A stretch of 64,000 nucleotides of DNA, taken from NCBI RefSeq assembly GCF_014127105.1, contig NZ_CP059902.1, positions 248,001 through 312,000 on the forward strand, read 5' to 3'. Below are positions 8,884 to 17,198 of this stretch, in pieces. Both the position numbers and the translations under genes were made by a program. Position 1 is the first letter of the stretch; each line of letters starts with the position of its first letter. The notes below the pieces were generated by a model. That model did not search any database, was not told where the DNA came from, and saw only the letters and a program-made list of their open reading frames with translations. Source of the DNA: Devosia sp. MC521. Lineage in GTDB: Bacteria; Pseudomonadota; Alphaproteobacteria; Rhizobiales; Devosiaceae.

Positions 8884-9038
8884 GGCTTTACTCCGTGGTT
8901 TAGATGTCCTTGGTTTGAACCTCCCGAGCCCTCGAAACTTTGATTTAAGTCAACAAATTTTCCGATTTCGAAGTGTGGCGTTGTTGGCGCGAGAGCAGTA
9001 GGCTCCCCCCAACGATTCAAAAGACGAAGGCACTCCCC

Positions 9039-10280
9039 GTGAGCAATTCTCCCATCGATCCGGTCAAGCTCGACAAGCTCGGCGAAGTCGCAATCAAAGT
9101 GGGTCTGCAGCTTGCTGAAGGGCAGGATCTGGTTATCACTGCACCGATGACGGCAGCGCCACTGGTGCGCCGCATCACCGAGCACGCCTATAAGGCCGGT
9201 GCCGGTTTGGTCACGACCATCTACTCCGATGAAGAAGCGACCTTGGCACGCTATCGCTATGGCAATGATGCCAGCTTTGATCACAGCGCTGGCTGGCTCT
9301 ATTCGGGCATGGCCGAGGCTTACAAGAAGAATGCTGCGCGCCTCGCGATCTCGGGCGACAATCCGATGATGCTTGCCGGCCAAGACCCGGACAAGGTTTC
9401 GCGCGCTATGAGGGCCAATTCGGCGGCCTATAAGCCAGCGATGGAGCTGATCACTGGCTTTGACATCAACTGGAACATTGTTTCCTACCCAACGCCGGCC
9501 TGGGCCAAGCTCGTCTTCCCCAATGATAGCGAAGAAGAAGCAATCGCAAAGCTGGCGGACGCCATCTTTAAGGCGAGCCGTGTGGATCAGGCCGATCCGA
9601 TTGGCGCTTGGAAAGAGCACAATGCCAACCTTAAGCGTCGCTACACCTGGCTGAACGAAAAGAACTTCGCTTCGCTCAAATACACCGGTCCCGGCACCGA
9701 CCTGACCATCGGTCTGGCCGACGGTCATAAGTGGAAGGGCGGCGCGTCGGAAGCCAAGAATGGCGTGACGTGCAACCCCAATATTCCAACCGAAGAAGTG
9801 TTCACCACCCCGCACAAGCTGCGTGCTGAAGGCTATGTCGCGGGCACTAAGCCGCTGAGCCACAATGGTGCGCTGATCGAAGAAATGCAGGCGCGCTTTG
9901 AAAACGGGCGTCTCGTGGAGTTCAAGTCGGCCAAGAACGCCGACCTCTTCAACAAGGTTCTCGACACCGACGAAGGCGCGCGCCACCTCGGCGAAGTTGC
10001 GCTGGTGCCGCATTCCTCGCCGATCTCGGCTTCGGGCATTCTGTTCTTCAACACGCTCTACGACGAGAACGCCTCGTGCCACATCGCGCAGGGCCAGTGC
10101 TATGCCGATTGCTTCGTGGACGGAAAGAACCTGTCCAAGGACGAGATCGCGGCGCGCGGTGGCAATGCGTCCAACATCCACATCGACTGGATGATCGGTT
10201 CGGACCAGATCGACATTGACGGGGTCAATGCTGACGGGTCGAGCGAGCCAGTGATACGCAAGGGTGAATGGGCGTTCTAA
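9039..10280 (+). CDS. M29-family aminopeptidase (AmpS/leucyl aminopeptidase)
   Basis: 413 residues from GTG 9039, preceded by GAAGG; the frame is open 66 bases further up but that part is not family-like. A metallopeptidase that trims N-terminal residues from peptides in the cytoplasm. Family blocks seen: NPNIPTEEVFTTPHK (first metal Glu region), LGEVALVPHSSPIS, LYDENASCHIAQGQCY (His ligand) and IHIDWMIGSDQIDIDG (His and Asp ligands) near the C-terminus. Length and order match the M29 thermophilic aminopeptidase family. It is a lone gene with its own terminator. Confidence 0.93.
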   Translation: MSNSPIDPVKLDKLGEVAIKVGLQLAEGQDLVITAPMTAAPLVRRITEHAYKAGAGLVTTIYSDEEATLARYRYGNDASFDHSAGWLYSGMAEAYKKNAARLAISGDNPMMLAGQDPDKVSRAMRANSAAYKPAMELITGFDINWNIVSYPTPAWAKLVFPNDSEEEAIAKLADAIFKASRVDQADPIGAWKEHNANLKRRYTWLNEKNFASLKYTGPGTDLTIGLADGHKWKGGASEAKNGVTCNPNIPTEEVFTTPHKLRAEGYVAGTKPLSHNGALIEEMQARFENGRLVEFKSAKNADLFNKVLDTDEGARHLGEVALVPHSSPISASGILFFNTLYDENASCHIAQGQCYADCFVDGKNLSKDEIAARGGNASNIHIDWMIGSDQIDIDGVNADGSSEPVIRKGEWAF

Positions 10281-10296
10281 CCAACGCCAAACCACA

Positions 10297-10333
10297 AAGG
10301 CCCTCTCGGGATCACCGGGAGGGCCTTTTTTTT
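10297..10333. terminator. Bidirectional terminator
   Basis: Stem built from AAGGCCCTC and GAGGGCCTT with an inner CGG/CCG pair, then eight T on the plus strand. It separates the convergent aminopeptidase and ppk2 genes. Confidence 0.92.
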
Positions 10334-10334
10334 A

Positions 10335-11189
10335 TTACTCGCCGTCGAGCTTCAAGAACTCGTCGGCATTGAGAACGAGCTTGTTGTCGATCTTGCCGAT
10401 CTCTTTGGTGTCTTTGCCGTCATAGTCCAAGCCGTGCAGCACGGTGCGGATAGCATTGAGGCGCAGACGGTTTTTGTCATTGGCGCGAATGATCGTCCAA
10501 GGCGCGTGTTTGCTATCGGTGCGCCGGAGCATTTCGTCGCGGGCAGCAGAATATTCATCCCACTTGTCCAGCGCCTTTAAATCGACCGGCGACAGCTTCC
10601 ACTGTTTAAGCGGATCATGGCGGCGGTCATGGAAGCGTTTGAGCTGCATTTCGCGGCCAATACTCAACCAGAGCTTGAATATTTTAATGCCGTCTTTGGT
10701 CAGGCGCTTCTCGAATTCGGGCGCCTCGTCGAGGAAATGTTCGGTCTGTTCTGGGGTGCAAAACCCCATTACCGGCTCGACGACAGCGCGGTTGTACCAA
10801 GAGCGGTCAAAAAGAACCATCTCTCCGGCCGCCGGAAACCAGTCGATGTAACGTTGAAAGTACCATTGGGTGGCTTCACGGTCGCTCGGCTTAGGAAGAG
10901 CAGCAACCATGTTGTAGCGACGATTGAGGTTCTCAACGAACCGCTCGATCGTTCCTCCCTTGCCGGCTGCGTCTCGACCCTCGAAAATAATAATTGTTCT
11001 CGTCTTGGCCTTGCTCATAAACGCCTGATGCAGGACAAGTTGTTTCTGCAGAGCATACATCTGCTCTGTGTATTCCTCGTCGCCTAGCTTATCTTGATAA
11101 GGAAAGCTACCAGACGAGAATGCTGCTTTCTTTATGCTGCGCGGGAGTTCTGGATTGTTGATATCAAAGCCGTCGAGATCATCGCTCAT
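10335..11189 (-). CDS. ppk2: Polyphosphate kinase 2
   Basis: 284 residues. PPK2 moves phosphate between polyphosphate and nucleoside diphosphates, mainly to make GTP or ATP. Walker A is FEGRDAAGKGGTIERF (about 69-84), the Walker B equivalent is MVLFDRSWYNR (about 130), and the lid is HDRRHDPLKQWKLS (about 200). It is a single-domain form of the kind common in Rhizobiales. The gene faces a PhoR-like kinase gene across 72 bases, and a Pho-box-like direct repeat lies between them just outside its start, which suggests control by phosphate limitation. Confidence 0.95.
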   Translation of the reverse strand: MSDDLDGFDINNPELPRSIKKAAFSSGSFPYQDKLGDEEYTEQMYALQKQLVLHQAFMSKAKTRTIIIFEGRDAAGKGGTIERFVENLNRRYNMVAALPKPSDREATQWYFQRYIDWFPAAGEMVLFDRSWYNRAVVEPVMGFCTPEQTEHFLDEAPEFEKRLTKDGIKIFKLWLSIGREMQLKRFHDRRHDPLKQWKLSPVDLKALDKWDEYSAARDEMLRRTDSKHAPWTIIRANDKNRLRLNAIRTVLHGLDYDGKDTKEIGKIDNKLVLNADEFLKLDGE

Positions 11190-11193
11190 CGTG

Positions 11194-11211
11194 CTGTCGC
11201 TCCATTGTCAA
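11194..11211. promoter_or_regulatory. Pho-box-like direct repeat
   Basis: CTGTCGC (11194-11200) and TTGTCAA (11205-11211) are separated by four bases, giving the 11-base period of the PhoB box. Each unit matches five of seven positions of the consensus CTGTCAT. It lies between the divergent ppk2 and phoR-like genes, both linked to phosphate. Confidence 0.45.
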
Positions 11212-11261
11212 ATAGAGCGTGATAGAAAGCTCGGTCCCACGCAAGAGGTGGGTATGCAAAC

Positions 11262-12566
11262 GTGAGTCCCCGGCCCAACATGTACGACCAACAAGCAGAA
11301 GACGCGCCTGCCATCCAAGCAATCGCAGCGAGGTTGGTAACCTATGGCCCGCTGCTGATCGCCGCAACTTTCGTCACCGCAATTTTTGCCATGCTGGGCG
11401 GTCTGCGCCTTGATCTGGCTATGGTCGGTATTGGGCTTCTCTTGCTCTTTGTAGTCTTCCTGCCTGTGCGCACGCTGACCGTGACCAAGACCATTGAGGT
11501 CCCCGTCGTGGCCCCACACAAGCCCGTCGGCAGCATGGCCTCGGTGGTCAATGCCCTAGCCGACCCGGCGCTGACGATTGATCGCCGTGGGACTGTTATT
11601 CTGCGCAATGACGCGGTGGGACGGCAGTACCCAGGAATGCAGCCCGGCAAGGTTTTGACCTTGGGCTTGCGCAACCCAGAATTGATTGCGGCCATCGATG
11701 GCGCGCTCAAGACCGGCGAAACGCGCAGCTTTGAACTGCACGAAACCGTGCCGTCGGAAACATGGGATCGTGTTGTCGTTGCGCCCTTGCAGATCGCCAA
11801 TGTGAACTGGTTCGCCGACGAAGACCGTCAGTTGCTCATTACCTTCCAGAGCCTGACTGAGCTTAAGCGTGTGGACGCGATGCGCTCGGACTTCATCGCC
11901 AATGCCAGCCATGAGTTGCGGACGCCCTTAGCGTCGCTCATGGGGTTCATCGATACCCTGCTCGGCCCTGCGGCCAATGATAGTGTAGCGAGAGAAAAAT
12001 TCCTCGGCATCATGCGTGCGCAAGCGGATCGGATGAGCCGCCTGATCGATGATATGCTGTCGCTATCGCGTATCGAAATGCATCAGCATGTTTTGCCCAC
12101 TGGGTCTGTCGATCTCTCTGGGCTTTTGCGTGAAGTGCGCGAAGGGCTGCAAGGGATTGCCGACGCGGCTGAGGTGGAGGTACGACTGAGCCTGCCACAA
12201 GACGCTGCGGTCACAACTGGCGACCGTGGGCAGCTCTATGAGGTGTTTGAGAACCTTATCGATAATGCCATCAAATACGGCGCGTCCGGCAAATATGTCG
12301 ATGTCACGCTGACGACGGTCAATCGTTTGGGTGCGCGCTATTTGGTGTCGGTGGTCGACCGTGGTGTTGGCGTTGAACCAGAACAGGTGCCACGGATGAC
12401 GGAGCGCTTCTATCGTATCGATGCTGAAGCGAGCCGTAAGAAGAAGGGCACGGGCTTGGGTCTTGCCATCGTCAAGCATATCGTCCAGCGCCATCGCGGC
12501 CAGATTGCGATCCGTTCGCGCGCGGCAGAAGGCGAAGGCCTGCGGGTGGAAATCTACTTGCCCTAA
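11262..12566 (+). CDS. phoR: PhoR-like sensor histidine kinase
   Basis: 434 residues from GTG 11262; ATG 11280 is an alternative with a poorer ribosome site. Two membrane segments lie close together near residues 28-70 with almost no periplasmic loop, then a PAS region (about 85-200), HisKA with ASHELRTPLASL (phospho-acceptor His near residue 217), and an ATPase domain with N box NLIDNAIKYG, G1 DRGVGV and G2 GTGLGLAIV. The short sensor loop and domain order are those of PhoR, which works with PhoB to sense phosphate through the Pst system. No phoB, phoU or pst gene lies in the window, so the symbol is by resemblance and by its ppk2 neighbour. Confidence 0.8.
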   Translation: MSPRPNMYDQQAEDAPAIQAIAARLVTYGPLLIAATFVTAIFAMLGGLRLDLAMVGIGLLLLFVVFLPVRTLTVTKTIEVPVVAPHKPVGSMASVVNALADPALTIDRRGTVILRNDAVGRQYPGMQPGKVLTLGLRNPELIAAIDGALKTGETRSFELHETVPSETWDRVVVAPLQIANVNWFADEDRQLLITFQSLTELKRVDAMRSDFIANASHELRTPLASLMGFIDTLLGPAANDSVAREKFLGIMRAQADRMSRLIDDMLSLSRIEMHQHVLPTGSVDLSGLLREVREGLQGIADAAEVEVRLSLPQDAAVTTGDRGQLYEVFENLIDNAIKYGASGKYVDVTLTTVNRLGARYLVSVVDRGVGVEPEQVPRMTERFYRIDAEASRKKKGTGLGLAIVKHIVQRHRGQIAIRSRAAEGEGLRVEIYLP

Positions 12567-12587
12567 GCCAATGCCAAGACGAACAAG

Positions 12588-12609
12588 AAAGGCGCCTCGT
12601 GCGCCTTTT
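12588..12609 (+). terminator. Rho-independent terminator
   Basis: AAAGGCGC, loop CTCGT, GCGCCTTT followed by T; closes the phoR-like transcript. Confidence 0.9.
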
Positions 12610-12688
12610 TTATTGTCTGTATGGGCCATTGGAGGGGGCGAACGCGACCGGGACCTCTGCCGCGACACGCCGCTCGAGAATTTAAGGC

Positions 12689-12715
12689 AAAGAAAAAGGG
12701 CGATCGGAGCGCCCT
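12689..12715 (-). terminator. Rho-independent terminator of gcrA
   Basis: AGGGCG (12697-12702) pairs with CGCCCT (12710-12715). On the minus strand the stem runs into TTTTTCTTT. Confidence 0.8.
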
Positions 12716-12735
12716 GTATCTTTAATCTTGTGGGA

Positions 12736-13329
12736 TTAGCGCTTGCGCTTTTCCAGCTGGTGATAGGCACGACGCGAGTGGAACTCGCAGTATGGGCCGG
12801 TTTCCAGGCTGTGCTGACCACAGAAGTAGAAATCCTTAGTCAGCGGATCGCCGATCGGCCACTTGCAGGTCTGTTCATTGAGCTGCAGGAGGCTGAGGCG
12901 CTTATCTTCTGGGATGAAGAGTTCGGCGGCTGCCGGAGCGGTATAAAGTTCCGCTTCCATCTGAGGCTCAATGGCCAGTGCAGTCGCACCCATAACTTGT
13001 GGGCGCGGCATTGGTGCCGCTGGGCGTGGCTTGGGAGCCATAGTGCTGATCGGGGTTGCTGCTGGAGCGGCCACGCGGCGAGGTGCCGCTGGACGAGCCG
13101 CTGCCGGACGGGCGCGGGGAGCAGTGTTGGTTGGCTTAGCGCGAGCCGAAAGCTTGAGGCGATGGACCTTGCCGATCACGGCATTGCGCGTAACGCCTTC
13201 ACCGAGTTCTCCGGCAATCTGGCTGGCACTCAGGCCGTCCATCCAAAGCTTTTTCAGCAGTTCGACGCGATCGTCAGTCCAGCCAACGGCCTGTGCTCCT
13301 GATGCTACTGTCAAAACAGAATCCTTCAT
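12736..13329 (-). CDS. gcrA: GcrA cell cycle regulator
   Basis: 197 residues. GcrA is an alphaproteobacterial sigma-70 cofactor that works at promoters with CcrM-methylated GANTC sites. The N-terminal DNA-binding domain reads WTDDRVELLKKLWMDGLSAS then ELGEGVTRNAVIGKVHRL (about 17-57), almost the canonical sequence. A long Ala/Pro/Arg linker follows (about 65-130), then the RNA-polymerase-binding end with EQTCKWPIGDP and a Cys/His pair region (CGQHSLETGPYCEFH). It carries about 14 residues before the usual WTDE start; no later Met or GTG allows a shorter form. The upstream region has three GANTC sites. Confidence 0.96.
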   Translation of the reverse strand: MKDSVLTVASGAQAVGWTDDRVELLKKLWMDGLSASQIAGELGEGVTRNAVIGKVHRLKLSARAKPTNTAPRARPAAARPAAPRRVAAPAATPISTMAPKPRPAAPMPRPQVMGATALAIEPQMEAELYTAPAAAELFIPEDKRLSLLQLNEQTCKWPIGDPLTKDFYFCGQHSLETGPYCEFHSRRAYHQLEKRKR

Positions 13330-13670
13330 TGAGCTGCCAATACGGCATTAGCAGCCAGTTCGACTCTAGGGCTCGTATGCTTGCCGGGTCCGCCACACGA
13401 GATATCGTGCTCCCGATGTCTCAGATACTACGACATGGGCTGAATCAGGATCAAGAGTTGGGCGGGATTTTCCCCGTTTATTCAGTGGTTAAAAAATCGC
13501 TAACATTCGTTGAGTCAAATCAGACACTTGCAGTGCAAACATTGACTTTACGGACAAATCTCGCCTAATTCGCATCCCTATTTAGTTTCCGGGGTCCGTG
13601 CGTTTTTGCCGTTTGTGGCAGGTTTGCCACGGTGCTCCAGCAACACCTCCAAAATCTGAGGATAATCGCC
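13330..13670. promoter_or_regulatory. gcrA / argD divergent control region
   Basis: This 341-base gap holds no gene. It contains GANTC sites at 13362-13366, 13442-13446 and 13512-13516, a small dyad TTGCA-G-TGCAA at 13528-13538, a possible -35 TTGACT at 13542-13547 with a weak -10 near 13566, and a hairpin GTGGCA/TGCCAC (13615-13630) in the argD leader. The GANTC sites would let CcrM methylation influence gcrA itself. The dyad may be an operator for arginine genes; no protein can be named. Confidence 0.4.
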
Positions 13671-14873
13671 ATGTCTGCGCTATACGGTACCTATGCCCGG
13701 TCTGAACTCGCCTTCGAGCGGGGCGAAGGCATGCGACTGTACGATCAGAACGGCCGCGAATATCTCGACTTCCATTCCGGCATTGCCGTAAACGTGCTCG
13801 GCCATAACGACCCGCATCTGGTTGGTGCGCTTAAGTCTGCGGCCGAAAAGATCTGGCACACCTCCAACGTCTTCTCCATTCCGGAGCAGGAACGCCTTGG
13901 TCAGCGTCTCGTCGACATGACTTTTGCCGACCGCGTCTTCTTTACCAACTCGGGTGCGGAAGCGCTGGAATGCGCCATTAAGACCGCGCGGCACTATCAG
14001 TTCTCGAACGGGCACCCAGAGCGCTATGAAGTCATCGCCTTCACCGGCGCGTTCCATGGTCGGACGCTGGGCACAATCGCTGCTGGCGGCAACCCATCCT
14101 ATATCGAAGGCTTTGGCCCGGCGGCTCCAGGCTTTGTCCATACCGCCCCCGGCGATCTCGATGCTGTGCGCGCACTCGTGGGCCCCGCAACGGCTGCTAT
14201 TCTTATTGAGCCAGTACAGGGCGAAGGCGGCGTAACGGCCATGACTTCGGAGTTCCTGCAGGGGCTGCGTCAAATCTGTGACGAAAACGGCCTGATGCTG
14301 ATCTTTGACGAGGTCCAGTGTGGCTTCGGCCGTACAGGTCGCTTCTTTGCGCATGAATGGGCTGGCATTTCGCCCGACATTGTGGCGGTTGCTAAGGCAA
14401 TCGGTGGTGGTTTCCCACTGGGCGCATGTTTGGCAACCGAGAAGGCTGCGGCCTCGATGGTGCCGGGCACGCACGGCTCGACCTATGGTGGCAATCCTTT
14501 GGCTTGTGCCATCGGTAACGCCGTTTTGGACCGTGTGACGGCTCCGGGCTTTATGGAAAATGTTGCGCAGATGGGCCAGCGCCTCGCTTGGCACTTGCAG
14601 CAGTTGGCTCAGAAATACCCAGAGTATGTTCTGGAACTGCGCGGCAAGGGCCTACTTGCTGGTATCAAAATTACCCCGCCAGTCCGTGACTTCGTGGCGC
14701 GTCTGCGTGACGACCATCAGATGCTGACCATTGGTGCGGGTGATAATGTTTTGCGCTTGTTGCCACCATTGATCCTCACCGAAGAGGATATTGTGGAAGC
14801 TATCGGCAAGCTGAGCGCGGCATTTGATGCCATTGAAGCAGAGAATGCTGCCAACGTAGCATCTGGGTCATGA
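13671..14873 (+). CDS. argD: Acetylornithine aminotransferase
   Basis: 400 residues from ATG 13671 with GAGG nine bases before it; the frame is open further up without family sequence. PLP-dependent class III aminotransferase that makes N-acetylornithine in arginine synthesis. Seen: the GIAVNVLGHNDPHLV opening, NSGAEALECAIKTARHY (cofactor phosphate binding), FHGRTLGTIAAGG, the catalytic region IFDEVQCGFGRTG (Asp to pyridine N) and AVAKAIGGGFPLGA with the PLP lysine. Next in line is argF and then hslO, an arrangement usual in alphaproteobacteria. Confidence 0.96.
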   Translation: MSALYGTYARSELAFERGEGMRLYDQNGREYLDFHSGIAVNVLGHNDPHLVGALKSAAEKIWHTSNVFSIPEQERLGQRLVDMTFADRVFFTNSGAEALECAIKTARHYQFSNGHPERYEVIAFTGAFHGRTLGTIAAGGNPSYIEGFGPAAPGFVHTAPGDLDAVRALVGPATAAILIEPVQGEGGVTAMTSEFLQGLRQICDENGLMLIFDEVQCGFGRTGRFFAHEWAGISPDIVAVAKAIGGGFPLGACLATEKAAASMVPGTHGSTYGGNPLACAIGNAVLDRVTAPGFMENVAQMGQRLAWHLQQLAQKYPEYVLELRGKGLLAGIKITPPVRDFVARLRDDHQMLTIGAGDNVLRLLPPLILTEEDIVEAIGKLSAAFDAIEAENAANVASGS

Positions 14874-14930
14874 ATTATCTGACTTTCTATCATTTTGGGC
14901 GACGGCGAGGACGCTGACAAGCATCTGTTA

Positions 14931-14954
14931 GCTGCCATGACTTATCATGGCAGC
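14931..14954. other. Perfect hairpin between argD and argF
   Basis: GCTGCCATGA (14931-14940) and TCATGGCAGC (14945-14954) are perfect complements with a four-base CTTA loop. There is no T-run, so it is not a normal terminator. It may block RNA decay or tune argF expression. Confidence 0.7.
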
Positions 14955-15000
14955 GCTTCGCTCACGTACGCCTATAAGTGATATAAAGGACTCCGGCCTC

Positions 15001-15930
15001 ATGACGACCGGCACCCAGAACCATTTTCTCTCGATCGATGATTTCGAATACTCCGAGCTGCGCAACATGCTCGATCAGGCGCATGCTCTTAAGGCGCGCA
15101 TGAAAGATGGCGATCGCCCGCAATTGCTCAAGGACAAAGTCCTGGCAATGATCTTTGAACGCCAGTCGACCCGCACGCGCGTCAGCTTTGACGTTGGCAT
15201 GCGCCAGCTTGGCGGCGAGACACTCATGCTGTCTGGCCAGGAAATGCAGCTTTCGCGGGAAGAAACCTTGGCCGACACGGCACGCGTGATGAGCCGCTAT
15301 GTCGACGCGATCATGATCCGCATCCTCTCGCATGCTGATCTGCTCGAACTTGCCGAAAATGCTACCGTTCCGGTGATCAACGGTCTGACGCGTCGCGCGC
15401 ATCCATGCCAGATCATGGCTGATTTGATGACCTTTGAAGAACATCGCGGTGACATCAGTGGCGCGAAAGTGGCTTGGGTTGGTGACAGCAACAACGTGCT
15501 TCACTCGTGGGTGAACGCGGCTGAAGTGTTTGGCTGCGAGTTGACCATTGCCGTTCCGGATGAATACAGCCCGGAAAAGGACCTGATGCACGACATTAAG
15601 CGTGCCGGGAGCAAGGTGCGCTTGATCGAAGATCCGCGCGAAGCTGTTGAAGGCGCTGACCTGATCATCACCGACACATGGGTGTCGATGGGCGATACCG
15701 ATGCCGCCGAGCGTCGCCGGGTCTTGAAACCTTACCAGGTGAACACCAATCTAATGTCACTGGCGAATAAAGACGCCTTGTTCATGCACTGTCTTCCGGC
15801 TCACCGCGGCGATGAAGTTACCGATGAGGTAATCGATGGCCCGCAGTCGGTGGTGTTTGATGAGGCCGAAAACCGTCTCCATGCTCAGAAGGCAGTGCTT
15901 TGCTGGGCATTCGGTGTGACAACCAACTAA
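15001..15930 (+). CDS. argF: Ornithine carbamoyltransferase
   Basis: 309 residues from ATG 15001, with AAGGA upstream. Joins ornithine and carbamoyl phosphate to give citrulline. Carbamoyl phosphate site [17 protein letters not shown] (about 55-71), [12 protein letters not shown] (about 133), ornithine loop DTWVSMGD (about 224) and the [11 protein letters not shown] catalytic cysteine loop (about 262) are all present, so it should be active. It is of the anabolic type by context with argD. Confidence 0.97.
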   Translation: MTTGTQNHFLSIDDFEYSELRNMLDQAHALKARMKDGDRPQLLKDKVLAMIFERQSTRTRVSFDVGMRQLGGETLMLSGQEMQLSREETLADTARVMSRYVDAIMIRILSHADLLELAENATVPVINGLTRRAHPCQIMADLMTFEEHRGDISGAKVAWVGDSNNVLHSWVNAAEVFGCELTIAVPDEYSPEKDLMHDIKRAGSKVRLIEDPREAVEGADLIITDTWVSMGDTDAAERRRVLKPYQVNTNLMSLANKDALFMHCLPAHRGDEVTDEVIDGPQSVVFDEAENRLHAQKAVLCWAFGVTTN

Positions 15931-15962
15931 TCTGACGCAAGTCTGAAAAGCCAATTATTGTC

Positions 15963-16018
15963 CCCCGCGCGGTGCGGGCTTATCGCGATGTTTCGCGAGG
16001 GCTCAGCAGTGCGCGGGG
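15963..16018. other. Nested stem structure in the argF-hslO gap
   Basis: Outer arms CCCCGCGC (15963-15970) and GCGCGGGG (16011-16018) are perfect complements. Inside, two copies of TCGCGA (15983-15988 and 15993-15998) form a tight hairpin. It sits 65 bases before the hslO start. It could be an RNA processing or attenuation element; no T-run follows. Confidence 0.5.
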
Positions 16019-16083
16019 CGATTGTTTCAAGGGCCGTCGGGACGAAAATCCTAAAAGTCCTAGCCTTAGGAAAGACCAAGATC

Positions 16084-17085
16084 ATGACGAACGACCCCAA
16101 GCAGAACGAGAACCTTCTGGCCGCCATGGGCCTGGATCGCCCTGAAACTGGCGATGATGCTGTTGTGCCGTTCACTCTGGAAAATCTGGATACGCGCGGC
16201 CGTGTCGTGCGTCTGGGCGAGGCGATCGATATGATCTTGTCGCGCCATAACTATCCGCTGCCAGTGGCGCGCCTTCTCGGCGAAGCGGTGGTTTTGTCCG
16301 CCCTCATCGGCTCGTCTTTGAAGTTTGAAGGTCGCTTTATTTTGCAGACCCAGACCGATGGCCCGGTCAATCTGATCGTCGTCGACTTTGATGCGCCTGA
16401 TGGCATGCGTGGCTATGCGCGCTTTGACCAGGAGATGCTGGTGAAGGCGGCTGAAGAAGGCAAGACCAGCGCCGCGGAGCTTTTGGGCAAGGGTCATTTG
16501 GCGATGACTATTGATCAGGGGCAGCACACCGAGCGCTATCAGGGCATTGTTGCCCTCGACGGCAGCTCGCTCGAAGAGGTGGCGCACACCTATTTCATGC
16601 AGTCCGAACAGATCCCGACCCGCGTTCGTTTGGCGGTTTCCCAGATCACCACTAAGGGCGATGTGCGCACGCGTTGGCGCGCTGGTGGCATGCTGATCCA
16701 GCACCTTCCCGAGCATGGCCTTGGCGTCAAGGATCTGCCCGGCGACGGCGCATTCGACGAAGTTGAAATCGAACGCGAAGCCGGTGATGGCTGGAATGAA
16801 GCGCAGGTTATGCTCAAGAGCGTCAGCGATCTGGAGTTGACGGATCCTGACGTATCGCCAGAACGTCTGCTGTTCCGTCTCTATCACGAGACCGGCGTGC
16901 GTGTATTTCCGGCGATGCCACTGGTAGAGCGCTGCTCATGCTCGGTGGAGCGGATCGAGGATATGTTGACGACCTCGTTTACCAACGAAGATCGTGAGGA
17001 AATGGCGGTCGACGGCGAGATCGAAGTTGTTTGCGAGTTCTGCTCGACGGCCTATCGATTTAACCCTCACCAATTTCAGAACTAA
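16084..17085 (+). CDS. hslO: Hsp33 redox-regulated chaperonin
   Basis: 333 residues from ATG 16084; the frame continues upstream into a structured leader and that part is not Hsp33-like. Hsp33 is a holdase chaperone switched on by oxidation. The N-terminal half has GEAVVLSALIGSSLKFEGRF, and the C-terminal zinc switch has the four cysteines as RCSCS (about 304-308) and CEFC (about 321-324). Its place after argD-argF is conserved in this order although the functions are unrelated. Confidence 0.95.
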   Translation: MTNDPKQNENLLAAMGLDRPETGDDAVVPFTLENLDTRGRVVRLGEAIDMILSRHNYPLPVARLLGEAVVLSALIGSSLKFEGRFILQTQTDGPVNLIVVDFDAPDGMRGYARFDQEMLVKAAEEGKTSAAELLGKGHLAMTIDQGQHTERYQGIVALDGSSLEEVAHTYFMQSEQIPTRVRLAVSQITTKGDVRTRWRAGGMLIQHLPEHGLGVKDLPGDGAFDEVEIEREAGDGWNEAQVMLKSVSDLELTDPDVSPERLLFRLYHETGVRVFPAMPLVERCSCSVERIEDMLTTSFTNEDREEMAVDGEIEVVCEFCSTAYRFNPHQFQN

Positions 17086-17093
17086 ATAAATTT

Positions 17094-17130
17094 ACGGCGT
17101 ACACAATATTACATCTGTCGTGTACGCCGT
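17094..17130. promoter_or_regulatory. Perfect 11-base inverted repeat upstream of the LuxR gene
   Basis: ACGGCGTACAC (17094-17104) and GTGTACGCCGT (17120-17130) are exact complements separated by 15 bases. It follows the hslO stop codon and precedes the LuxR start by about 70 bases. No T-run follows on the plus strand. It is either an unusual hslO terminator or an operator for the LuxR protein. Confidence 0.5.
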
Positions 17131-17198
17131 GATACTATTGCAAAGCGCTAAAAATACTGACTAAGTGGGTGTGTGTTCAACGGCGGGGGCTGCCGTAG

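Noticed and set aside
8880..10295. A 471-codon open frame on the minus strand across the aminopeptidase gene
   Set aside because: It is a mirror of a well-conserved M29 gene with biased third positions; no ribosome site and no family look.
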